Assembly (NCBI GenBank): GCA_963971535.1 | Contig: OZ020593.1 | Coordinates: forward strand, 37,537,931-37,601,930 | DNA length: 64,000 nucleotides | Source: Notolepis coatsorum | Taxonomy: Eukaryota > Chordata > Actinopteri > Aulopiformes > Paralepididae | Direction of reading: 5' to 3' | Shown: positions 48,198 through 62,569 of the stretch, in pieces | Numbering within the stretch: the first letter of the stretch is position 1 | Layout: every line of letters starts with the position of its first letter | The notes under the pieces: generated by a model | Seen by the model: the letters and a program-made list of their open reading frames with translations, nothing else | Told to the model about the DNA's origin: nothing | Database searches by the model: none | Translations under genes and position numbers: made by a program

Positions 48198-48214
48198 TCC
48201 GGCTCGAAGGACCA
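48198..48214 (-). other. Primer-binding site for tRNA-Tyr
   Basis: The plus strand TCCGGCTCGAAGGACCA equals the 3' end (with CCA) of eukaryotic tRNA-Tyr(GUA). It lies 2 bp inside the 5' LTR, in the correct orientation for a minus-strand element. 17 of 17 positions match from memory of that tRNA. Confidence 0.85.
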
Positions 48215-48216
48215 AT

Positions 48217-49546
48217 TGTAACTGAGGGGTACAATTCCCTGACTGTATTGAATAAGTATGGTATCATTAAACCACTACTGTCTTATGTACATTACTACTG
48301 GCCATACAGTACACAGGTATATGAGATGAACACATCCACAATAACACGGTTTCACACAAGTACTCGTTTAGAAGAATATTTATTAGCAGCAAATAAGATT
48401 ATATTACATTACTTTACTTAGAGTCGCGCTTGTAAGGTGAAGGATGTGCATGAATAGGTCAAGAGCGTAAGTCCATTAGAATATTACGCAGGAGATAATG
48501 AATACCACCTGTATCATAGGAATTATATCTATGGTACACTAGTAGGGCAGCGGGAGATACTAGTAGGGTCCCTCCGGTTGTAGGCCAGCAGGGGAGAGGA
48601 TTTGTCGGTAACGAAAGTCTGGGTCAACGAAGAATAAGGAGACTCCAGGTACAGGAGACAGTGCAATAATCTCTTGATCCGCAGACGAACAACAGCTATT
48701 CTCCGGTATGCAGCTCCGCATGGAAGAAAGCTAGCCAGCCTCAGGCGTCCTAGAGGCGGGCTCGACGTTGCTCCTCACAGGGTAAATCCCACACAATTGT
48801 GGGTGTAGACGATTCTCCGCTCCATCAGCTACAGGACCAAAGCAAATATAATCCAGCCGAAAAGGGCTCTGTAGTCGCCGGTGTAGGTTATCCAGTGTAC
48901 ATATCCACACGGTCCTCGTCTAGGGCTCCTCGGATGACGGCACCAGGTTAAGCCGCCCAGCCTGGATAAGCACACTAGCTGGTATGAGGAAGCGTTGGTA
49001 ATGCTGGTCACTGTAGAACGGTAGCCGCACAATACACTATACATGAATAGACTATTACTGAAATAATAGAATAGGTCGAACTCGACGGTACAGCGTCAAA
49101 CTCTGACACTTCAGCTATCAATTCGCACGCCGTCTCAAGGCTCTAATTTGGGGCAAAACGGGCCCACTTCACAGCACGTTGTATCATGGTGTGAGGCTTC
49201 AACTTATTGGGTAACAGTACTTCTGTATTCACCTGCGCCGTATTTATACGTTAGGTGAACAATCTAGTACCAGCCTCATTTCTGTCTCGTATTCTTGCGC
49301 AGAGCCGGTCATGTCCAGGCATGTCTTTGGCGGTGACTTTGAACTAGACATTGGGGGTATGGCAGTGGCGCCTAAGGGGCCGCTGTCCAATAGGAGAATG
49401 AAATATTATGGTCTGTACTAGGTAAAGGGATATTCCGTGTATATGTACAAAGAATATACAAGGGATATCAGACGATATACAAATATTATACAATATATCT
49501 CAAGTAATAAATATATATATTCAGTTTAATCTGATCCTTCGTAACA
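48217..49546 (-). repeat. 5' LTR of the BEL/Pao element
   Basis: 1330 bp, same length as the other LTR. About 14 substitutions and no net indel. It drives transcription leftward. Confidence 0.95.
49241..49248 (-). promoter_or_regulatory. TATA box of the 5' LTR
   Basis: TATAAATA in minus sense (context ACGTATAAATACGGCG). Transcription would start roughly 25-30 bp further left. Confidence 0.6.
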
Positions 49547-49551
49547 GTAGC

Positions 49552-50498
49552 AGTATGGTTGGCAGCGATACAGGCCTTGGAGGCAGTATGGTTGGCAGCG
49601 ATGCAGGCCTTGGAGGCAGTATGGTTGGCAGCGATGCAGGTCTTGGAGGCAGTATGGTTGGCAGCGATGCAGGTCTTGGAGGCAGTATGGTTGGCAGCGA
49701 TACAGGCCGGAGGCAGTATGGTTGGCAGCGATGCAGGCCTTGGAGGCAGTGTGGTTAGCAGCGATACAGGCCGGAGGCAGTATGGTTGGCAGCGATGCAG
49801 GCCTTGGAGGCAGTATGGTTGGCAGTGATGCAGGTCTTGGAGGCAGTATGGTTGGCAGCGATGCAGGCCTTGGTAGCAGTATGGTTGGCAGCGATGCAGG
49901 CCTTGAAGGCAGTATGGTTGGCAGCGATGCAGGTCTTGGAGGCAGTATGGTTGGCAGCGATGCAGGCCTTGGTAGCAGTATGGTTGGCAGCGATGCAGGC
50001 CTTGGAGGCAGTATGGTTGGCAGCGATGCAGGCCTTGGTAGCAGTATGGTTGGCAGCGATGCAGGCCTTGGAGGCAGTATGGTTGGCAGCGATGCAGGTC
50101 TTGGAGGCAGTATGGTTGGCAGCGATGCAGGCCTTGGAGGCAGTATGGTTAGCAGCGATGCAGGTCTTGGAGGCAGTATGGTTAGCAGCGATGCAGGCCT
50201 TGGAGGCAGTATGGTTGGCAGCGATGCAGGCCTTGGTAGCAATATGGTTGGCAGCGATGCAGGCCTTGGAGGCAGTATGGTTGGCAGCGATGCAGGCCTT
50301 GGTGGCAGTATGGTTGGCAGCGATGCAGGCCTTGGAGGCAGTATGGTTGGCAGCGATGCAGGCCTTGGTGGCAGTATGATTGGCAGCGATGCAGGCCTTG
50401 GTGGCAGTATGATTGGCAGCGATGCAGGCCTTGGAGGCAGTATGGTTGGCAGCGATGCAGGCCTTGGTAGCAGTATGGTTGGCAGCGATGCAGGCCTT
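49552..50498. repeat. 33-bp minisatellite, right part (29 units)
   Basis: Continuation of the array after the retrotransposon and the GTAGC duplicate (49547-49551). Units 1-7 and 10-20 repeat the variant order of units starting at 39343 in the left part, including the 31-bp forms. The final unit degenerates at CAGGCCTTAAAGCCAC (about 50498). Confidence 0.97.
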
Positions 50499-51365
50499 AA
50501 AGCCACTTGTGGCAGATGGGCCCCAGTGAGATCTACTGTGACACTGACACGATGATAAGTGGTTGATGGGGTGTTATGGTGTCTTAACTGTCGCCCCAGG
50601 CGGCAGCTTAGTAGTGACAGCTGTTTTCATTTCAGTGCCTGGATAGGTGTTTGGAGACACGGATAGAAATCTGACGGGAGGAATTGGAACCTAACGTCAT
50701 CGTACGTTTGCAGAAACAGCAGCTTTGCTAACACACGGTGACACCAGTTCCAAAAGTGAATTCTCTCTGAACTCTTCTGTCCATCAAAACGGATACAAAT
50801 CTGGTCGGAGACTGACTCGTTGTCATCACTCGAAAGGTAGTTCTTGAGAGTAATTTAAAACACACACAAACAAGACAGGAACAATGTAGCTGGGACCTTG
50901 AAGGCAATCAATAATATGACTGATCATAAAACCATAGCATATTATGGATAGCATTTTGGTGGATGCGTATGTCCAAAGCACCCTGAGTTCATGCAGACAC
51001 TTAGAATGGGCAGCCCCAGTGGGAATCAAGCCATGCTCTGTTCTGACATCCTGCTCGTGGGTCAACAGGGTGTCACACAGCCATTGGCTGCAGTCTTTCA
51101 ACAAAGCAGAGCAAAAAAGAATCGTTGCTAATATTAGGTTTGCCCTAAATAGGCTCTGTGGCTAAATACAGAATAAGCGTTTATTCAATTAACAGGAATG
51201 TAAATTGAATTGCTCCTTGCAAATTTCTTAACCACCCATTAAAAAAGGGAAAAAGGAGCACAGCATGGGGCTAAACCAGATTAAAGTGTAATCTTGGCGA
51301 TGTTTGTTGTTGATTGGATTATGCTCTCTGGCTCTCAGCTTTTTTTTGCACTGTGGGAACTCTGT
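50499..51365. other. No gene seen
   Basis: Non-repetitive flank of the minisatellite. Two overlapping open stretches (about 70-90 codons, 50826-51165) on opposite strands show no recognisable domain or splice context. Confidence 0.35.

Positions 51366-51452
<87 letters not shown>
51366..51452. repeat. (GA)n microsatellite
   Basis: Perfect GA dinucleotide, followed by degenerate GAGAGAGGTA units to 51530. Confidence 0.97.
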
Positions 51453-51454
<2 letters not shown>

Positions 51455-51590
51455 ATGACAGTCATGGGAGAGAAAGGAGATAGAGGGAGAGGAAGGTAGA
51501 GAGAGAGAGCGAGGTAGAGAGAGGTAGAGAGAGCAAACACCAGATGTAGAGAGGAGGATTAAAGTAGAGAGACAGACTAGATGAGAGGAG

Positions 51591-52877
<1,287 letters not shown>

Positions 52878-54314
52878 TATCTATTAAGGCTGTCAATCTA
52901 TTCAAATATTTAATCTGATTAATCACATGATTGTCCATAGTTAATCGTGATTCATCGCAAATTAATATATATATTTTATCTGTTCTAAATCTACCTTAAA
53001 CTGATCTTTTTCAAGTTGTAATACTCTTATCAACATGAGATCGACAAATGCTTGCGTTATGCAAAAGAAATGCATGTTTATTTATTGCCACAATGAGAAA
53101 TACTGTCCAGAATCTTCAAGTGACTAAGATGTGCAAACTGCATTGTAAAAAAAAATAACAGATGGGCACACCAATTTACTAACTGTAACATTACATAGTA
53201 ATGATTACTAACACAGTAGTGTGTTGAACTTTACACTTGAACTATTCATCCCCATTTTTTGTCACATTTAACATAAAAGGATGACCCTCATGCATTGCAA
53301 ATTTGCATCAAATTCAAAACAAACTAAATAACTTAAAGGTCCTGTGTCTTATAAATGGCCTTTTCCAGTGTTTAGCATTGTTTCCTAGCAATGGGGGTTT
53401 GTATCAATGGGGTCTGTGTCTCTAATTCTCATTTTGGCGGATTGCTCCAATTCAGTTGAGACAATCTCCTCCCCCAGTGAACTAAGCTATTCTGATTTGA
53501 CTCGCTGTCCTACATAGCAAGGAGCTGATCTGCAGTAACGCCCCCTCGTTCAACAACAGAGCGAGTGGAAATACACTTCCTCAAGCGGGTGCCGACAGAG
53601 AGGCAGAGAACGAGCGAGCGAGAGAGAGGGAGAGAGAGAGATAGAGAGGGAGAGAGAGAGAGAGGGAGAAAGATAGAGAGGGAGAGAGAGAGGGACAGGA
53701 ACTTCTCTCGAAACACACACGCATTTACACACACAACCTCCCAACCTCACACCACAGGGATGGGGCTTCTCCACGCGCATATCACTGTCAAAATATCTTT
53801 GACTCCCACGCGCGCGCCCGTATTCCGATCCATGCAATAATATTCACAGGGGTATATATTGTCATTTGAAACAAGTTACCAATGCATTGTCCCGTGGGAT
53901 TATGCCCCCCGCGGCAAAATGAATTAGTATCCCCCTCAATCTCTCTCTCTGTCTGCCAGTCACAGACTGTGGGTGACTGTCACTCAAAGCGCTTATGGGC
54001 AGAGCCCAACCAAAACAGCTTGAAATCTTGAAGTCGAAAATTTTTGCTTTTGAGTACTTGATAAAAAATATAAAACAATGAATTTTTTTGAAAAAAACTT
54101 TACAGATGTGTTCCATAGACTCACAGGAATTGTGTAAAGTTGCCCAAATAGTGCAAGGAATAGCAATGCATGGGACCTTTAAATATATATATATATTTTA
54201 TAAAATATCTTCAAACTAAATCCTCAATTTGAATAAAGTGATTAATCTGATTAAATTAGCCTTTTTTATTATTAAATCAACTTTCTTTAATGAATATAAC
54301 TCATCAGTTTCATC
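52878..54314. mobile_element. hAT-like element (GCTGTCAATC family) split by a piggyBac-like MITE
   Basis: The left end reads GGCTGTCAATCTATTCAAAT, TTAATCTGATTAATCAC and AGTTAATCGTGATTCATCGC, the typical terminal repeat-rich end of a fish hAT element. Related ATTAATCTGATTAAATTAGC motifs resume at 54240 beyond the inserted MITE. There is no transposase. The right boundary is uncertain. Confidence 0.45.
53337..54178. mobile_element. piggyBac-like MITE, copy 1, TTAA on both sides
   Basis: TTAA at 53333-53336 and 54179-54182 flank AGGTCCTGTGTCTTATAAAT...GGGACCT. It shares CTTATAAATGGCC, GTGACTGTCACTCAAAGCG, GAGCCCA.CCAAAA.CAGCTTG and AGACTCACAGGAATTGTGTA in the same order with the copy at 55299-57182. 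It contains GA-rich and CA-rich tracts. No transposase. Confidence 0.8.
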
Positions 54315-54682
54315 AACATAAATAATCCAATAAGGGCACGGTTGGTATGGAAGTGATGGTGACGTCTTGATGGAGCGCCGAGTACCAAGCGGATGCAGAT
54401 AGGCTACAGTACATCATTTATGATAAATGTTTTATTTAAATCTTTATGACGAGTCATATACTATAATAGTATAATACTATAATATTAGTGTAGCCTAATC
54501 TTTATCAGCAACTGTGAAAAAAAAATTAAAAAAAAACCATCGGTTTAAACAGAATGAATAGACACACACAAAATGTTTTATAATTTTATAAAAAATTTGA
54601 ATGTTGATTTAGAATTTGAACGCCAAAGTAACAAACAAAGGTACGAATGTTCGAACGTTTGGGCTCAACCCTACTGCCCACA
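54315..54682 (-). mobile_element. hAT-like element, right end, related to 57735
   Basis: It ends GTTCGAACGTTTGGGCTCAA plus CCCTA. In reverse complement it matches 57735-57965 over several blocks (TAGGGCTGAGCCCAAACGTTCGAACG; TTAGATTAGGCTACACTAATATTATAGTAT-type sequence). The left end is not defined. Confidence 0.5.
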
Positions 54683-54829
54683 TGAACACACATGAACACA
54701 CACACACACGCACACGCACACACACACCCTGCACTCTCTCACACACAAACACACTACAGGTAACTTTAAACACAAAAGAAAAGGTAAAGAAGGAAAAAAA
54801 AGAAAAAACATAACTGTATGTTTTTGTAT

Positions 54830-55198
54830 AGTATAGTTAGTATAACTAGGATAGTTTACATAGTATAACTGTATATTGTATAGGATATTGTATAGTAGTG
54901 TATATAGGACCCATTACCTTTTAATTCGTAAGCTTAGCATTGTATTGTATTTTATCTTAGTAGCCTACTTTTTCCTACATGTCTATTTTATTATCTATTC
55001 TATTTTACTCTATTATTATTGTATTTTTTGCACAATCAAGGCGGGCATGGCCACCTTCATTTCACTATATGTCTTGTATGTGACGAATAAACCTGGACAT
55101 GTCTGTCCATGTCCAAAATCAGGGACCATGATGGAAATAAGTGCTTGCACGTTCTCATGTTTTTATCCCTTGGATGCTGTCTTTTACTCCACAATAAA

Positions 55199-55241
<43 letters not shown>

Positions 55242-55270
55242 CCTCTTGAATCTTGAATCTTGAATCTTGA
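54830..55270 (+). mobile_element. LINE 3' ends with (CAAT)n tail
   Basis: AT-rich stretch with CATTTCACTATATGTCTTGT and GTGACGAATAAACC (a common fish LINE 3' end) followed by a second segment ending CACAATAAAAATCAATCAATC with about nine CAAT units, then TTGAATC repeats. Confidence 0.45.
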
Positions 55271-55367
55271 TTGATTGATTTATTGAAAACATTATTAAAG
55301 GTCCCCTATCTTATAAATGGCCTCTTCCAGTGGTTTGCATTGTTTTCTAGCAATGTGGGGTTGTACC

Positions 55368-56100
55368 CAGGGATGGGCATTTTACAAAAAAATCCAGATC
55401 GATTGATCGCATGATGTACTCGAGTAGTGATCGATTACTCGTGGAGAAAAACGCTGTACAAAAAAAACGCTGTACAAAAAAAACATCATTTCCGTGTGTT
55501 TTAGACTTTGCTCTTTTATTTTGAAACTCCCCGACCGGAAGTCTATCTATGAGCGGACAACTTGTGTCGTCCGGTTCTGTGTTTTTGAGCTAACGCTAAA
55601 ACAAATGTTGAGATTGTTGGTGAACAACTAACTTTAGGTTAGTTTTAACGTTAGCTAACATTAGATGCAGCTACAGGCAATCGACGATGAGGAGGAAGAG
55701 CTGCTGATTTTAATCGGCAGCGCGTCAAAGCCGTATATAATAGAATAGCCCTGTGGTGCGTTGTATTAAATTAATTGATGTTTAACTTGTCCGTGTCCTT
55801 TCGACTAGCCCCACCCGTTCATTGTAAACAATGATGCATGTAATTGTATTAACGTTATTGTGTGTTGTAGCTATGTTATACATTCTGCATGGCATTAACG
55901 TTAGTTAGGTACTGTCATTGTATTTTGTTGGTTAGCTATTTAGCTAATGTTGATAGCATTGAATAGCATCAACGCTAGCTGGCTACAACAAATTCTCACA
56001 AGCTGGCATCGTAAAAAAGTGTGTCCTAGTAAATAATTTAAGATCGAGTTTTCTCATAGCCGTGAGTAATCGATCAATCGATTACTCACGCCAACCCCTA
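55368..56100. mobile_element. hAT-like element nested in a piggyBac-like MITE
   Basis: 733 bp flanked by GTTGTACC at 55360-55367 and 56101-56108. Ends CAGGGATGGGC and GCCAACCCCTA form an imperfect inverted repeat. Internal ATCGATTACTCGTGGAG and GTGAGTAATCGATCAATCGA repeats sit near the two ends. No transposase. Confidence 0.85.
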
Positions 56101-56621
56101 GTTGTACCAACACTGACTAGATGTGAAATCTCTACCCAGTCCCGTTTCTTCAGTACAGTTGAGACAGGATTCGGAACCTCCCCCACTGAACCAAGCCATT
56201 CTGAATCTACGCCGATCTGTGACGTGTAAGAAATCGGATCTGCATACCTCAGCTCCTTCTGTGGTTGTAGCCACCGCCCACAATCAACAATTAGAGGAAG
56301 TTAGCGTAACATTGAGATTATGACCAAAACGGGCAAGCAGCGAATACGTCCTTGCACTCATTTCCTAATGATATCGTGCTCCACTTGCAATGGGCCAAGT
56401 TCGTTTTGGGATTTTTGCAAAGACGAAGGACTTTATAATGCTGCAGTGATTTCCTAGCTGTTGGTAAAGAAGGGAGCTGGTCTGTACCAAGTATTCGGGA
56501 CCGAAAGAAAGTATCGAATCAGTAAGTAAATACGTCGTAATTAGTTAATTAGCAGTAGGACCTCGTTCATTCATCCGTTTGTGTCAATAGTGTATTAATG
56601 TTAGCGTTTGCGGTACTCCTC

Positions 56622-56709
<88 letters not shown>

Positions 56710-56720
56710 TGTGTGTCTGT

Positions 56721-56771
<51 letters not shown>
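56622..56771. repeat. (GT)n microsatellite
   Basis: About 150 bp of GT with a few GTCT variants near 56708. Confidence 0.97.
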
Positions 56772-56772
<1 letters not shown>

Positions 56773-57186
56773 ATTTCATATGGGAGTTGAAGCTGAGCCA
56801 TTGGCCATTGATTCACTGTCAGGGTTATATTTATTACGGACAGAAGTTGTCAAATCATTACTCAGCAACTGTCAACAGTCTGCACATGTATCAATAGTGT
56901 ATTAACGTTACTATTTTACTGTAGCGTTTCTGCGTTTTGCGGTTTTCCTCTGTGCTAGCGTATCAACCATCTCTTAGGTAGGCTATAGTGCAGGTGGGTG
57001 ACTGTCACTCAAAGCGTATTGCGAGTATGGGCGGAGCCCAGCCAAAAACAGCTTGGACTTTGAAAGGGCAGAAAGTGGTGCACCAAAGTACTTGATTAAA
57101 AATACAAATAAACATTACAGATGTGTTCCATAGACTCACAGGAATTGTGTAAAATTGTCAAAAAGGGAAAAATAGGGGACCTTTAA

Positions 57187-57730
57187 CAGATTGCAGAATG
57201 GGTACAATACAGTACGGCTCAATACACACAATTGTTAAGGGGATGCAGACCAGAGAAAGACTTTCATTTTCCCCCATTTTCAATTCATTATAACATTTGT
57301 GAGATACACAACATACAGATAAACAGTACTGTTACATCCAGACATTTATGACGCACAAGATATACAAATATACAGTACTGTTTTTAAGAGACAGAGTTTC
57401 TAAAAGAGAGTATACATTTGAGGGGGAAGAAACTGTACATTGGAGGGGGTTGGGTGGGGGGGGGGGGGGGGGCGTTGGACATTTACAGGGGCCAGTTTCG
57501 AATTGCAGCCTCCCGTAGGTGCTCTTTGAGAGCGGTTTTGAAGGTGGGTAGGGATTCACATTATTTTTATGGCGGTGGGCATTCCACATTGATGTGGCAT
57601 AATTGCGAAACGTGTTTAGTCCCTTGTTTGAGCCGAATCTGGGTTGAACATGATTTGTGGAACTCCCTCTGGTGTTGTGGTCCTGGTATTCACTGACCTT
57701 AGGGAAGTATTTCGACATGTACATGGGTAC
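57187..57730 (-). mobile_element. LINE relic, RT C-terminus and 3' UTR
   Basis: On the minus strand from about 57715: YQDHNTRGSSTNHVQPRF and then NTFRNYATSMWN, followed (with a frame change) by PTFKTALKEHLREAAI near 57540. These resemble the terminal block of a fish LINE RT. A long G/C run at 57458-57472 and a 3' UTR follow. The distal 95 bp (57187-57280) also occur at 33653-33745. Confidence 0.6.
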
Positions 57731-57734
57731 CTTA

Positions 57735-57965
57735 TAGGGCTGAGCCCAAACGTTCGAACGTTCGGACCTTCATTCGTTACGTTGGCATTAGAATTCTATA
57801 TCAACATTCGAAAAAAAATAATTTATTAAAAAAAGAAAATTTTTCTTTTATGTATTTATGAATGAAACATTCATTCTGTTTAAACCAATGGGGTTTTTCT
57901 TCACAGTTGCAGATTAAGATTAGGCTACACTAATATTATAGTATTAAAACTGATGAGTTATATTC
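57735..57965 (+). mobile_element. hAT-like element, left end
   Basis: It begins TAGGGCTGAGCCCAAACGTT and is the inverted relative of 54315-54682. The other end was not found. Confidence 0.5.
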
Positions 57966-59544
<1,579 letters not shown>

Positions 59545-59545
<1 letters not shown>

Positions 59546-60957
59546 AGTAAAGGACCTAAGCAACTCCCTTGTGCAACTCCATAGTTGTTGTCGTATATAT
59601 CAGACATGTGCTATCCTAGTCTAACATATAATTTCCTCCCTCTGATGTATGTTTTGAACCAGCTTAGCACATGTTCTGAGAAACCGACAAGGTTTTCAAG
59701 ACGATCGATTAGAATATCGTGATCGATTGTATCAAATGCTGCACTGAGATCTAGCAGGACAAGGATGGAGATCTTATTCTCGTCAGAGTTTAGCCTGAGG
59801 TCACTGATTATTTTGGTGAGGGCAGTTTCAGTGCTATGATATTTTCTGAATCCCGACTGAAATTCTTCTAAGATGTTGTTGTTGTTCTTCAAGAAAGGAA
59901 TTTATTTGAACTGAAACTATCTTTTCAAGTACTTTGCTAATGAATGGTAGGTTGGATATTGGACGATAATTTGCCATTTCATTACTATCCAAGTTAGGTT
60001 TTTTTAGTAATGGCTTTACAACTGCTGTTTTAAAGGCATCTGGGAAAATACCAGTTCTAAGGGAAGTGTTTATGATATCTAGCACAGGGCTTGAAACACT
60101 ATTAAACACCCGTTTGAAGAAAGCTGTAGGTATAGGGTCAATGTCTGAGGTGGAGGAGTACATTCTGAGACAGTTTTGCAGAGTACATCTAATGTGATGC
60201 ATGTGAAACTTCTCATGGTTACATTGCACGGTTTGCTGCAATCAGCTTTATTTCCATCATGAGTAATGCTGGCCCTGATCAAGGTTATTTTGTTGTTAAA
60301 GAATAGTGCAAGTTCTTCACACTTAACCGTTGATGACTGAGGAGGTGTAGGGGCAGTGTTGAGTAGTAGATTAATAGTGGAAAAAAGGATTCTGGAGTTT
60401 CCAGCATTTTCTGTAATGATTTTAGAGAAGTAGTCTTTCCTTGCTAAGTGGATGGTTTTATTATAAGCAGTTAAAGCATCTTTGTATATATCACTTTTTT
60501 TCATTTTTAGTGGGGCGACAGAATCTAATACAGATGACAGTGCATCATTGAGATTTTCTACCATTTCATTTAGAGAGCTGTCATGATTGTGTGGTTCATG
60601 TAATCTGATAAGATTAATGAACTTTGATTCAGCCTTGTCGTTTAGGAGCCTCTTTTTAACTATGATTTCTTTTTTTGTTTTAGTAAGGGTTATTTGAGTA
60701 TCAAAAAATATACAGTGATGGTCGGAGACAGGTAATTCAGTTATTGAGACATTTGTTATTTTTAGCCCAGTTGTTGTTATAACTAAGTCTAATGTATTTC
60801 CAAGCTTGTGAGTTGCATTTGTTATATGTTGTGTTAGGTCAAAGCTATCCAGTAGATTTTCTAGCTCTATAGTTTTGGAGTCTGTTTTCTTATTAAAATA
60901 GATGTTCAAGTCTCCATTTAGGATCACCTTATCATATCCGGTAACACATAACACTGT
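59545..60957 (-). pseudogene. Decayed LINE endonuclease/RT ORF
   Basis: Minus-strand frames read, in order: VILNGDLNIYFNKKTDSK and NTLDLVITTTGLKITN with VSDHHCIFF (the C-terminal half of an apurinic-type endonuclease), KDALTAYNKTIHLARKDYF, DIDPIPTAFFKRV, NYRPISNLPFISKVLEKIV, EEFQSGFRKYHSTETAL, LVLLDLSAAFDTIDHDIL and GVAQGSCLGPLLFS. Frameshifts occur near 60240 and at an AAC run near 59885, and there is an in-frame TAG at 59611-59613. The YxDD block and thumb are missing because the RT stops at about 59545 and passes into 3' UTR. The 5' part is cut by the L2-like element at about 60957. Clade not certain (Jockey/CR1-like group). Confidence 0.8.
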
Positions 60958-60978
60958 CCTTGAACTGGCGCTGCTGTG

Positions 60979-62559
60979 ATGGCTGCCTTTCTGATCGCTC
61001 CGACGAGACTGTGCTTTATTTTGTTAATTTTTATAGTATTCTTTATTTTGTTAATTTTTATAGTATTAGGAGTTTTATTTGCACCAACTGTTGGTGCATT
61101 ATATGTGTATGACCGTCAGTCAATCATTGACATTGGATTAAGAAAAACTTACCGTTTGGATTGCTCTCTGGATCGGATCGCTGAACAGCAGAAATGGCCC
61201 GCCGAGATCCTTTGTTATGCCGGCCATGGACAAGACCAAAAGCCGCCGCGAAGACGAGGAAAGAGAGCCGGGGTCCGGAACAGACTGAGGTCCAAACGAC
61301 ACAGAACCACATTGCCCAGCATATTGTTGGCCAATGTGCAATCGATAGGAAACAAATTGGACGACATCAGAGCAAGGATCCAATTCCAGAGGGACATTCG
61401 GGATTGTAACGTCCTCTGTTTCACAGAAACTTGGCTGAGTCCAGATGTCCCGAATCATGCAATAGAACCGGCAGACCACTTCTTCGTTCTACGCAAAGAC
61501 CGGACGGCATTAGAGTCACTAAAGACGAGAGGAGGCGGCATTGCCTTCATGATAAACAAGGAGTGGTGCGATTTAGGCAACACAAAGGAAATGTCTAACC
61601 ACTGCTCCCCAGACCTGGAGTTTATCACGATAAAATGTCGACCCTTCTTCCTCCCAAGAGAGTTAACGTCCATCATCCTCATCGGAGTGTACATTCCACC
61701 ACACGCGAACACTGAGGTCGCACTTTCAAAACTTCACAACGAGGTAAACAAACTCCAGGCAGCTAACGTTGACGCGGCCATTTTGGTCTTGGGGGATTTC
61801 AACAGCGCGCGTCTTAAAAAGGTGCTGCCGAATTTCTATCAGCATGTGACCTGTCCCACCAGAGGCGAGAACATATTAGACCATGTATACTCGCAATTTA
61901 AGAATGGGTACAAGTCACAGGCTCTTAGTCCATTCGGTAAAAGCGATCACGCCGCAATTTTTCTTTTGCCTAAGTACAAACAGAGTCTCAAGCGAACGCC
62001 GGTGGTCTCGCGAGAGGTTAAGCGTTGGGCCGTGACGTCAGTGGAGTCACTCCAAGCAGTGCTGGGAAGCACAGAATGGAGTGTATTCCGTGATAACACA
62101 GCCAATATTAACGAATACACCGAAACGGTGATTGACTATGTCTGTACTCAGGTAGAAGTAATAATCCCCACCACCAAAATTAATATCTACCCAAATCAAA
62201 AGCCCTGGGTAGACAAATCCGTCCGTGAGGCTCGGAAAGTGCGCACATCAGCATACAACACCGGGCTGGTGACAGGCAACATGGAAGAACACAAGATGGC
62301 AAGATACAACGTCAGGAGAGCAGTAATAGAGGCAAAACGGCGTTACAGGGATAAAGTTGAACTTCAGTTTGAACAGGCTGACTCTAGAGGCATGTGGCAG
62401 GGCCTCAGAACAATGACAGACTACAAAGGAACCCCCCTCAAACTGAACAGTGACATCTCCTTAGCAAATGATCTCAACTCCTTCTATGCGAGGTTTGAGG
62501 CTGTGAATAACAACACCAGCCTACAAACCACGGCAATGGGGGGGGGGGGGGTCTGCTGA
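60979..62559 (+). CDS. L2-like LINE polyprotein, endonuclease part
   Basis: 526 codons from ATG at 60979. A hydrophobic N-terminus carries a tandem repeat ([16 protein letters not shown], from a duplicated 25-bp segment). Then comes an apurinic/apyrimidinic-type endonuclease from about residue 112: [24 protein letters not shown] (catalytic Glu), [21 protein letters not shown] (Asp, Asn) and [11 protein letters not shown] (catalytic Asp-His). A linker region with [13 protein letters not shown] and [16 protein letters not shown] follows. The nuclease nicks target DNA for target-primed reverse transcription. The frame ends GGGGVC-stop immediately after a 14-G run; the RT continues in the +1 frame. 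Confidence 0.85.
   Translation: MAAFLIAPTRLCFILLIFIVFFILLIFIVLGVLFAPTVGALYVYDRQSIIDIGLRKTYRLDCSLDRIAEQQKWPAEILCYAGHGQDQKPPRRRGKRAGVRNRLRSKRHRTTLPSILLANVQSIGNKLDDIRARIQFQRDIRDCNVLCFTETWLSPDVPNHAIEPADHFFVLRKDRTALESLKTRGGGIAFMINKEWCDLGNTKEMSNHCSPDLEFITIKCRPFFLPRELTSIILIGVYIPPHANTEVALSKLHNEVNKLQAANVDAAILVLGDFNSARLKKVLPNFYQHVTCPTRGENILDHVYSQFKNGYKSQALSPFGKSDHAAIFLLPKYKQSLKRTPVVSREVKRWAVTSVESLQAVLGSTEWSVFRDNTANINEYTETVIDYVCTQVEVIIPTTKINIYPNQKPWVDKSVREARKVRTSAYNTGLVTGNMEEHKMARYNVRRAVIEAKRRYRDKVELQFEQADSRGMWQGLRTMTDYKGTPLKLNSDISLANDLNSFYARFEAVNNNTSLQTTAMGGGGVC
62538..62551. repeat. 14-G run at the LINE frameshift
   Basis: Homopolymer exactly where the endonuclease frame (0) and RT frame (+1) part. 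A one-base length change would restore continuity. Confidence 0.9.
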
Positions 62560-62569
62560 TGGAGACTCA

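Larger units (their letters stand above)
40392..49546 (-). mobile_element. BEL/Pao LTR retrotransposon, 9155 bp, complete but with broken ORFs
   Basis: Two 1330-bp LTRs (40392-41721 and 48217-49546) bound an internal region with, in minus-strand order, gag, zinc knuckles, aspartic protease, reverse transcriptase, RNase H and integrase. Domain order, the zinc-knuckle and DUF1759-like gag and the DUF5641-like integrase tail are characteristic of BEL/Pao. Flanking 5-bp GTAGC duplications fit that family. The LTRs differ at about 14 positions by eye (about 1%), so the insertion is fairly recent. One frameshift-plus-stop in gag, a TGA between gag and pol, and a frameshift between RNase H and integrase make autonomous activity unlikely. 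No envelope-like ORF was seen. Confidence 0.95.
55299..57182. mobile_element. piggyBac-like MITE, copy 2, enlarged by insertions
   Basis: TTAA at 55295-55298 and 57183-57186. Ends are AGGTCCCCTAT and ATAGGGGACCT, perfect inverted repeats. It contains a nested hAT-like element (55368-56100) and a (GT)n tract (56622-56771). Without these it is close in content to copy 1. Confidence 0.85.
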
